Assembly: GCA_947176425.1 (NCBI GenBank)
Contig: CAMWQV010000200.1
Coordinates: 1-5,217, forward strand
From: an uncultured Clostridia bacterium
GTDB lineage: Bacteria > Bacillota > Clostridia > Oscillospirales > Oscillospiraceae
Direction: 5' to 3'
Length of the DNA stretch: 5,217 bases
A program made the position numbers and the translations under genes. Below the pieces are notes generated by a model. That model did not search any database. It was not told the origin of the DNA and saw only the letters and a list, made by a program, of their open reading frames with translations. Shown in pieces: positions 1-4,612 of this stretch (within the stretch, counting starts at the first letter, position 1; each line of letters starts with the position of its first letter).

Positions 1-50
1 ATCCATACCAGGATCAGAAGAATAACACATAATATGATACGCCCAGTCAC
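1..50 (-). CDS. N-terminus of a small membrane protein, probably DUF2953/YtfI type (partial, runs off left edge)
   Basis: Only 16 codons are visible, starting with GTG at 50-48 and reading (M)TGRIILCVILLILVW, a strongly hydrophobic stretch that looks like an N-terminal membrane anchor. The start is supported by an AAAGGGGG ribosome binding site (60-67 on the plus strand as its complement) about 9 bases upstream, which overlaps the scpB stop. It is the last visible gene of the protease-scpA-scpB operon. In many Clostridia the gene after scpB encodes a DUF2953 membrane protein followed by the spore protein GerW/YtfJ, which is the reason for the suggested family; that part is inference from context, since too little protein is visible to identify it. 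The other two frames either stop after seven codons or give a non-hydrophobic peptide. Confidence 0.55.
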   Translation of the reverse strand, partial: MTGRIILCVILLILVW

Positions 51-69
51 ACACGCCCGCCCCCTTTCA

Positions 70-642
70 TCAAACCGCCGCTCCTTCGATCTCACCCTCC
101 AGCCGCATTTGTCCGCCTTCTTCCATCCCCGGCAGCGGAGGCAGCTCCTCCAGAGAGCCAAGATGGAAGGACCGCAGAAAATGCTCTGTTGTCCGGTAAA
201 GCCTGGGACGTCCCGGCTGTTCTTTCAGCTGCCCGCAGACCTCGATCAGCTTTCGGTCTGTGAGAAGTCCGATCGTATAAGAACTGTCTACCCCCCGCAC
301 TTGGTCCACATAAGCTCTGGTAGTAGGCTGATAGTACGCGATAATCGCCAGCACTTCTAACGCCGGCTGGCTGAGTTTCGCGGACCTGCGCACCTCGAAA
401 GCCCGCCGGATCACACCGGCGTGTTCCGGCGCGGAACATAACTGCCAGGCGTCGTCCATATGAATCAGCCGGATGCCGCGGCGCTCAAAGGCATAGTAGT
501 CGCGGAGTTTCCCCAGCAGCTTCTCCGCCGACGCCTTATCCAGTTCCAGCGCCATACAGATTCGCTCGATATGTACCGGCTCCCCAGAGGCAAATAAGAT
601 GCTTTCCAGTGCCGCTTCCAGTTCTTTCATTTCCCGTGCCAT
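70..642 (-). CDS. scpB: Segregation and condensation protein B (ScpB)
   Basis: ScpB is the winged-helix partner that dimerises and binds the kleisin ScpA in the cytoplasmic SMC-ScpAB condensin, which organises newly replicated origins and chromosome arms for segregation. The 190-residue product is the usual length. The N-terminal half (about 6-80) begins with the family-typical LEAALESILFASGEPV. The second winged helix (about 88-160) has the signature LSQPALEVLAIIAYYQP (90-106), then TRAYVDQVRGVDS, GQLKEQPGRPRLYRTTEHFL and LGSLEELPPLP near the end. I chose ATG at 642 because AAAGGA lies 8 bases upstream. The frame stays open to 690 but has no comparable site there, and the extra residues do not resemble ScpB. 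Two consecutive stops (TGATGA) end it. It lies 71 bases after scpA, an unusually wide gap for this operon that contains a hairpin-forming repeat. Confidence 0.96.
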   Translation of the reverse strand: MAREMKELEAALESILFASGEPVHIERICMALELDKASAEKLLGKLRDYYAFERRGIRLIHMDDAWQLCSAPEHAGVIRRAFEVRRSAKLSQPALEVLAIIAYYQPTTRAYVDQVRGVDSSYTIGLLTDRKLIEVCGQLKEQPGRPRLYRTTEHFLRSFHLGSLEELPPLPGMEEGGQMRLEGEIEGAAV

Positions 643-692
643 ACGGTAGTTCCTTTCCAACAGTATATGCAAGACCTGTCTCATATGCACTT

Positions 693-714
693 GAACAAAA
701 CTTTTCTTTTGTTC
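693..714 (-). repeat. Hairpin-forming inverted repeat between scpA and scpB (element A)
   Basis: GAACAAAA (693-700) and TTTTGTTC (707-714) are a perfect 8-bp inverted repeat around a 6-base loop CTTTTC. On the minus strand the first 7 bp follow the scpA stop codon directly, and the eighth pair reaches into the stop. The stem is almost all A-T and has no T-run behind it in either direction, so it is not a convincing terminator. It could be a weak RNA hairpin that separates or stabilises the scpA and scpB parts of the message, or a protein-binding site. A second element with the same outer 19 of 23 bases lies at 3694-3717. The symmetry is directly visible; any function is unknown. Confidence 0.6.
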
Positions 715-1493
715 TATAACTTCAAAGTTTCCAGACTCTCGCCCGTTGCCGTCACGGTACAGTCGCTCTCACTGCCTGTGAGACAGACAATCCGCGCTTT
801 GCACAGCTCCAGCACCGCCAGGAACGTAGCCACAACCTCACTGCGGCTTCCGCTCCCCCGAAACAGCAGCCGGAAACTGTTCACTCCCTGCCGCAGCAAA
901 CGCATAATATCCTGTGCTTTCATTTCCACAGGATACGGTTCCTGCCGGACAATCTCCGTAAAATTACTCAGCGGCGGCGGCAGCCTGCGTTCTCCGCGGT
1001 CCGTGATCTCTTTCCAGGCCGCCAGCAGCTCCGAAGGCTTATGGCTGTAGTGATAGATTTTCCCGCCCCGTTCCACCTGTTCCGGGTCTCTGACCGTAAT
1101 ACTGCGGCCAAATTCTCCCAGCTGTTCAAAACGTGCGGTGATAAACCTGATTTTTGCGTAATTTTCGCTGCTGCGGCGTTCTTCCAATGCTTTCACCAGC
1201 TGCTCCATCTCGCTCTGCGCCTCCGCGTCCTCAATAGACAGAAGCATCCGCGTTTTGATAAACATCAGCTGTGCCGCCATTGCAGCAAATTCGCTGGCTA
1301 CTTCCAGGTCCATCTGCTGCCGGAGTTCCAGATAGGCTAAGTATTGCTCCAGAATCAGGGCAATGGGGATATCCTGTATTTCGATCTTATTTTTGCTCAA
1401 CAGGAACAGAATCAGGTCCAAAGGTCCCTCAAAATCCTCCATCCCCTCCCGGCTGTGTACCACCTGTTCCAATTTATAGACCGGTCCGTCCAT
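714..1493 (-). CDS. scpA: Segregation and condensation protein A (ScpA, condensin kleisin)
   Basis: ScpA is the kleisin subunit that bridges the two heads of the SMC dimer and recruits ScpB, making the ring-shaped condensin that loads near the origin and helps segregate chromosomes. The 259-residue product has the normal length. Residues about 20-55 carry the SMC-neck-binding N-terminal signature FEGPLDLILFLLSKNKI followed by DIPIALILEQYLAYL. Residues 63-85 give the typical LEVASEFAAMAAQLMFIKTRMLL helix region (the last part of the conserved N-terminal domain). The C-terminal winged helix that contacts the SMC cap is seen in VVATFLAVLELCKARIV (220-236). ATG at 1493 is preceded by GGAGG 7 bases upstream, and that site lies just beyond the protease stop; the two genes are 15 bases apart, so they are co-transcribed. 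The stop TAG overlaps hairpin element A. Confidence 0.97.
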   Translation of the reverse strand: MDGPVYKLEQVVHSREGMEDFEGPLDLILFLLSKNKIEIQDIPIALILEQYLAYLELRQQMDLEVASEFAAMAAQLMFIKTRMLLSIEDAEAQSEMEQLVKALEERRSSENYAKIRFITARFEQLGEFGRSITVRDPEQVERGGKIYHYSHKPSELLAAWKEITDRGERRLPPPLSNFTEIVRQEPYPVEMKAQDIMRLLRQGVNSFRLLFRGSGSRSEVVATFLAVLELCKARIVCLTGSESDCTVTATGESLETLKL

Positions 1494-1508
1494 CTGTCCG
1501 CCTCCGTA

Positions 1509-2171
1509 TCAGAAGAATAATCCCGCCATCCGCTGGTAGACTGCATAAATCGCGTCAGAAAGAAATTGTCCCCCTACGTCCAGCCATACCAGCAGCAAAA
1601 GCGCCGCCATGCCGAATCGCTCATAGCGCATCAGCGTCAGATACGCCTGTTCCGGCAGCAGCGCAAAAAGGACTTTAGAACCGTCCAGCGGCGGAATCGG
1701 GACCAGATTGAACAGTCCCAAACCAATGCTTAACAGCGCTGTTGTCAGCAGGAATCTGAACAGCCATATCACAAACGCACTCTCAGTTGTTGGTACACAG
1801 ACGGAAATGACCCATGCCAGAAACAGTGCAAGCATTGCCAGCAAAAAGTTGGACGCGGGTCCCGCCAGCGCAGTCACCGCCATACCCAGTTTCGGGTTTT
1901 TGAAATACCGCATATCCACCGGCACTGGTTTTGCCCAGCCGAACCCGCAGATCAGCATTGAGACCAAACCCAGCCAATCGATATGGTGCAGCGGGTTGAA
2001 ACTGAGGCGCTGCATTTTTTTCGCGGTAGGATCGCCCAGCGCATACGCCGCCAATCCGTGGCAGGTCTCATGTACTGTCAGGCATACCAGCACGCCCAAT
2101 ACCCGCTGGAGCGCAGACAGCAGACCGTTCCAGTTAAATTGTTCCCAAAAGGTTTTCAAGTATCCCAGCAT
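1509..2171 (-). CDS. Site-2 protease family (M50) intramembrane zinc metalloprotease
   Basis: This is a polytopic membrane zinc protease of the compact S2P/M50B type, which cleaves substrates inside or next to the bilayer; its substrate is not known from sequence. In the 220-residue form, the zinc motif HETCHG gives His34, Glu35 and His38. It is followed by the family-typical NPLHHIDWLG (59-68), GWAKPVPVD (78-86), AGPASNFLLA (103-112) and a second zinc-ligand motif NLVPIPPLDG with Asp163. Four to five hydrophobic segments flank these. I chose ATG at 2171, with AGGTG about 5 bases upstream. An in-frame GTG at 2267 would add 32 hydrophilic residues, but it lies upstream of a strong promoter at 2207-2235 and overlaps the preceding gene. 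A protease of this family commonly sits directly before scpA-scpB in Clostridia, but I know of no proven functional link. It lacks the PDZ domain of RseP-type proteases. Confidence 0.92.
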   Translation of the reverse strand: MLGYLKTFWEQFNWNGLLSALQRVLGVLVCLTVHETCHGLAAYALGDPTAKKMQRLSFNPLHHIDWLGLVSMLICGFGWAKPVPVDMRYFKNPKLGMAVTALAGPASNFLLAMLALFLAWVISVCVPTTESAFVIWLFRFLLTTALLSIGLGLFNLVPIPPLDGSKVLFALLPEQAYLTLMRYERFGMAALLLLVWLDVGGQFLSDAIYAVYQRMAGLFF

Positions 2172-2206
2172 ATCGTCACCTGCCGCGGAGCTGTATTTTT
2201 GCTTCA

Positions 2207-2235
2207 AGTATATCAGGTTATCCCACAAATTACAA
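2207..2235 (-). promoter_or_regulatory. Sigma-A promoter for the protease-scpA-scpB operon
   Basis: Read on the minus strand, TTGTAA (2235-2230) is the -35 box and TATACT (2212-2207) the -10 box, separated by exactly 17 bases, with a TGA extended -10 directly before TATACT. Transcription would begin near 2200, leaving a leader of about 30 bases that carries the AGGTG ribosome site of the gene starting at 2171. The promoter lies between the stop of the ferredoxin gene (2243) and the protease, so the condensin operon need not depend on the upstream gene. This is read by eye and has not been tested. Confidence 0.7.
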
Positions 2236-2242
2236 GCGCACA

Positions 2243-3004
2243 TTATAGATATTTTTCGATACGGCACTGTTCATAAACCCTTTTCCCCAATAATGTAATT
2301 GCTTGTGCCGGGCACAGACTGATACAGCGATAACACATTGTACATTTATTGCGCGGCACAGCTTGCTTTTCTATCAAAGATATATTTTTCATGGGACAGA
2401 CTGAGACGCACTTCCCACAACCAAAACACTTGGTTGTATCAATCTTCAGTTGATTGGAATAGCTTCTGACCTTATTGTAAAAATATAATCTCTGTCCAAA
2501 CAGCCCTGCTAAATGATTCAAAAAACGCATTCCATTTTGTGTCGGATGACCGTTTTTCAGTTGCCGCACAGCGTTCTCGATTTTCTGTTCAGCTTTGGAA
2601 AGCAATTCGCGATTTTTGCTCAAGGATCTTTTCAGCGCCTTCTCGTCGCAGATACTGTCGGGCATTTTTACGTGGAGGCCCCCTATTATCATTGCACCAT
2701 ATCTTGTCAGCAAACGCGCAAGTATCCCCGCCCCATCTCCGCTGAACAATCCCATCGTAGCAATTATAAAAACCTTTTTCCCTTTCCACACACTCGGATT
2801 ATCTGTAATAAAGTCTCTTAAAATTTTAGGGATATTACTGAATTGCACCGGATAACCCATAACTATTTCACTGTGTTCACAGATCCTTTGCACAGCATTT
2901 TCTTCTTCAATAGAAAATGCCTCTGCTCCAGAAGAATACTCCTGTATAAACTTCTCAACACAGTATTTTGTGTTGCCTGTCCCGCTGAAATATATCCCAA
3001 TCAA
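2243..3004 (-). CDS. EFR1-type flavodoxin/ferredoxin fusion protein
   Basis: The 253-residue product joins a flavodoxin-like domain to a bacterial two-cluster ferredoxin domain, the layout of the EFR1 family; it is presumably a soluble electron carrier or reductase. Residues 1-150 hold the flavodoxin fold: IGIYFSGTGNTK (2-13) is the FMN-phosphate-binding loop, with GYPVQFSNIP (50-59) and IATMGLFSGDGAG (81-93) as further flavin-site loops. Residues 186-235 hold two [4Fe-4S] motifs: C193-x2-C196-x2-C199-x3-C203-P and C221-x2-C224-x2-C227-x3-C231-P. All eight cluster cysteines are present. The start codon is TTG, chosen because it begins the flavodoxin strand exactly and has GAGGTG 8 bases upstream. 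The gene is clearly richer in A+T than both neighbours, which suggests a different origin. The physiological partner is unknown, and nothing in the flanking genes identifies it. Confidence 0.9.
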   Translation of the reverse strand: MIGIYFSGTGNTKYCVEKFIQEYSSGAEAFSIEEENAVQRICEHSEIVMGYPVQFSNIPKILRDFITDNPSVWKGKKVFIIATMGLFSGDGAGILARLLTRYGAMIIGGLHVKMPDSICDEKALKRSLSKNRELLSKAEQKIENAVRQLKNGHPTQNGMRFLNHLAGLFGQRLYFYNKVRSYSNQLKIDTTKCFGCGKCVSVCPMKNISLIEKQAVPRNKCTMCYRCISLCPAQAITLLGKRVYEQCRIEKYL

Positions 3005-3043
3005 ATTATGTACACCTCTTTTGACGCTTTGCTTGCAAAATAT

Positions 3044-3072
3044 ATTTTATCATACAGACCTTTTGCAATCAA
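3044..3072 (-). promoter_or_regulatory. Sigma-A promoter for the EFR1-type gene
   Basis: On the minus strand TTGATT (3072-3067) and TAAAAT (3049-3044) are spaced by 17 bases, and TGA immediately precedes TAAAAT as an extended -10. The start point would be near 3037, within a small palindrome TTTGC-TT-GCAAA at 3028-3039 that could be an operator but may be chance in A+T-rich DNA. The leader would be about 33 bases and includes the GAGGTG ribosome site of the TTG start at 3004. Confidence 0.6.
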
Positions 3073-3109
3073 CTATATTGGCAAAATTATTACAGCAGTT
3101 TAACAGCCA

Positions 3110-3138
3110 TTGACTTTATTTTAAATCATGAGTATACT
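3110..3138 (+). promoter_or_regulatory. Strong sigma-A promoter for the tyrosine phosphatase gene
   Basis: TTGACT (3110-3115) and TATACT (3133-3138) each match the sigma-A consensus at five of six positions and are spaced by the ideal 17 bases. Transcription would start near 3145, inside the 10-base palindrome GTTTATAAAC (3141-3150). The -35 box is only 37 bases from the -35 box of the divergent EFR1 promoter, so the two could share a regulator; none is evident. Confidence 0.8.
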
Positions 3139-3155
3139 GTGTTTATAAACGCCGT

Positions 3156-3164
3156 AAAGGGAGG
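3156..3164 (+). promoter_or_regulatory. Ribosome binding site of the phosphatase gene, unusually far from its start
   Basis: AAAGGGAGG is the only good Shine-Dalgarno match before the phosphatase. It ends 15 bases before the ATG at 3180, against about 5-9 for every other gene here. There is no ATG, GTG or TTG in the phosphatase frame between the site and 3180, and the protein begins exactly as the family does, so the start itself is secure. The spacing may lower translation. Confidence 0.6.
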
Positions 3165-3179
3165 TTTCGATATAGAAGC

Positions 3180-3644
3180 ATGGTAAAAATTTTATTCGTA
3201 TGCCACGGCAATATATGCCGGAGTCCGATGGCGGAATTTGTGATGAAGGACCTGGTAAAAAAAGCCGGGCTTTCAGAAGGATTCCAGATTGCGTCCGCGG
3301 CCACCAGTACGGAAGAAATCGGCAATCCGGTCTATCCGCCTGCCCGCCGGAAGCTGGCGGAACATGGCATCGGCTGTGGGGGAAAAACGGCCCGGCAGCT
3401 CCGAAAAGCCGATTACGCTGCCTATGACCTTCTGATCGGGATGGACAGCGCGAATCTCCATAATATGCGCCGTATCTGCGGCGGCGACCCGGAAGACAAA
3501 ATTCATCTGCTGCTGGATTACACAGACCGTCCCGGTGATGTGGCGGACCCCTGGTACACACGCAATTTTGACGATACCTGGCTGGATGTGCAGGAAGGCT
3601 GCCAGTGTCTGCTGGAGCGGCTGACGCAAAACGGTTTTAATTGA
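3180..3644 (+). CDS. Low-molecular-weight protein tyrosine phosphatase
   Basis: This is a cytoplasmic cysteine phosphatase that removes phosphate from protein phosphotyrosine (in some homologues from phosphoarginine) by a cysteinyl-phosphate intermediate. The 154-residue length is that of the family. The N-terminal P-loop reads VCHGNICRS, with nucleophile Cys8 and Arg14 (C-x5-R) followed by Ser15. The general acid is Asp123 in DPWY (123-126) near the C-terminus, and GMDSANL (87-93) fits the conserved substrate-pocket segment. All key catalytic residues are present, so it should be active. It begins like typical members (MVKILFVCHGNICRSPMAE), supporting ATG 3180. It is not next to a capsule or bacterial tyrosine kinase gene, and it has its own promoter and terminator, so it appears to be a single-gene unit. 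Its substrate cannot be told from this window. Confidence 0.96.
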   Translation: MVKILFVCHGNICRSPMAEFVMKDLVKKAGLSEGFQIASAATSTEEIGNPVYPPARRKLAEHGIGCGGKTARQLRKADYAAYDLLIGMDSANLHNMRRICGGDPEDKIHLLLDYTDRPGDVADPWYTRNFDDTWLDVQEGCQCLLERLTQNGFN

Positions 3645-3645
3645 C

Positions 3646-3696
3646 AACGGCAAGGAACTGACAATAAAATGCAGTTCCTTGCCGTTTCATATTTTG
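3646..3696 (+). terminator. Intrinsic terminator after the phosphatase gene
   Basis: AACGGCAAGGAACTG (3646-3660) pairs perfectly with CAGTTCCTTGCCGTT (3672-3686) across an 11-base loop, a 15-bp G+C-containing stem starting two bases after the phosphatase stop. It is followed on the plus strand by an interrupted T-rich tail TTTCATATTTT. On the minus strand the tail after the stem has no T-run, so it should end plus-strand transcription best and is at most weakly active on the convergent kinase message. Confidence 0.85.
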
Positions 3697-3717
3697 AACA
3701 AAACAAAACTTTTGTTT
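3694..3717 (-). repeat. Hairpin-forming inverted repeat after the kinase gene (element B)
   Basis: AACAAAA (3697-3703) and TTTTGTT (3710-3716) form a 7-bp inverted repeat around the loop CAAAAC, extendable by a G-U pair. An alternative, tighter symmetry AAACAAAA-C-TTTTGTTT exists at 3701-3717. The element matches element A at 691-713 in 19 of 23 bases with no gaps; only the central four bases differ (AAAA here, TTTT there). On the minus strand it begins at the last base of the kinase stop codon. Function unknown; it could be a minor terminator or processing signal for the kinase message, or a binding site. Confidence 0.6.
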
Positions 3718-4600
3718 ATAAATCCCGGACAGGAGAAAAAGCCAGCCTGATCTGCAATTCGTTTTCCGTGACCTGAGCGGAAACCTGTCCTCCCATCTGT
3801 TCCATCAGTTCCCGGACGATGGACAGCCCCAAACCGGCGCCGCCCTTCCCGCGGGCAGGACTGCTTTGATAGAAGCGGTTAAACAGACAGCTGGGATCAG
3901 GCGCAGGACCGCCGCTGAGAGGATTGGAAAAGCAGATCTCTCCCTCCTGAGAAAAAACGGTAAGACCGCCGCCGCCATGCCGGACCGCATTGGCGATGAG
4001 ATTCCGGTAAACCCGTCCCAGCGCTTCCGGATCAGCCCATATCTGCATATCTTCCTGGTCGAGCCGCAGTTCCGGCTGGATGCCCGCTCTTTCAAACTGG
4101 GGGTAAAACTCCGCCAGAGCGTTCCACAAAGGCGGCAGAGCGGCTGTTTTTCTGCACTCCAGCGGCAGGGAGTTATTCAGCAGGCGGGTGTACAGGAACA
4201 GCGACTCCAGCAGTTCTTCCAATTCCTCCAGACGGCTTTTCACAATGTCCAGATACTCCTCCCGGCGTTCCGGCTCTCCGTCCAGCAGCTGCAAATACCC
4301 CATCGCGCCGGCTAAAGGGGTGCGGATATCGTGAGAGATGCAGGCCATCGCATATTTCAGCTCCCGTTCTCCCCGCAGTGTCTCCAGACGAAGCTGCCGT
4401 CCTGATTCCAGACGTGCGTTCACCGCCCGGCACAGACGCCGCGCCGGTGTGCCGGACATTTGAACCGTGAGACACAGATTACTGTCCGCAGGGGTTTCCT
4501 CCAAAATGCGGGCCATCTCCAGCAGCTGTTTCCGGTAAGCCAGCAGACGCAGCACGGCGATTCCCAGAACGCCAAAGGTCAGCAACAGAACCACCAGCAT
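3716..4600 (-). CDS. Membrane-anchored sensor histidine kinase
   Basis: This is the kinase of a two-component system, passing phosphate from its histidine to a response regulator not present in this window. The 294-residue protein has one N-terminal membrane segment (about 2-20) and no second segment or extracytoplasmic domain. Residues about 24-80 are a helical linker. The dimerisation/phosphoacceptor domain carries the H box CISHDIRTPLAG with His90. The ATPase domain has an N box RNLIANAVRHG (Asn200, Asn204), an F box LFNRFYQ (239-245) and a glycine box GGAGLGLSIV (253-262). The G1 position reads FSNPLSGGP rather than the usual DxGxG, a degeneracy I associate with kinases paired with peptide-type ABC transporters. 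ATG at 4600 has AAGGAGG 7 bases upstream. The permease stop is only 12 bases before the start, so the two are co-expressed and the kinase probably senses through, or together with, the transporter (inference). Confidence 0.93.
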   Translation of the reverse strand: MLVVLLLTFGVLGIAVLRLLAYRKQLLEMARILEETPADSNLCLTVQMSGTPARRLCRAVNARLESGRQLRLETLRGERELKYAMACISHDIRTPLAGAMGYLQLLDGEPERREEYLDIVKSRLEELEELLESLFLYTRLLNNSLPLECRKTAALPPLWNALAEFYPQFERAGIQPELRLDQEDMQIWADPEALGRVYRNLIANAVRHGGGGLTVFSQEGEICFSNPLSGGPAPDPSCLFNRFYQSSPARGKGGAGLGLSIVRELMEQMGGQVSAQVTENELQIRLAFSPVRDL

Positions 4601-4612
4601 ACCAAAACCTCC

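Noticed and set aside
49..70. ATG at 70 overlapping the scpB stop as start of the next gene
   Set aside because: That frame stops after seven codons. The hydrophobic frame starting GTG at 50 has a well-placed ribosome site instead.
34..360. Plus-strand open frame opposite scpB
   Set aside because: It is antisense to a well-conserved gene, rich in Arg/Pro/Ser and has no recognisable domain.
643..690. Longer ScpB starting at 690
   Set aside because: The added residues do not resemble ScpB and no ribosome site supports the start, whereas 642 has AAAGGA 8 bases upstream.
693..714. Element A as a LexA (SOS) box or a rho-independent terminator
   Set aside because: The arms start GAAC and end GTTC, but the spacing is far longer than the Gram-positive SOS box, and the A-T stem has no T-run after it.
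2172..2267. Longer protease starting with GTG at 2267
   Set aside because: It overlaps the preceding gene, precedes the predicted promoter start and adds a hydrophilic leader not typical of the family.
3121..3561. Minus-strand open frame opposite the phosphatase
   Set aside because: It is antisense to a catalytic-motif-complete phosphatase and has no domain or ribosome site that I can see.
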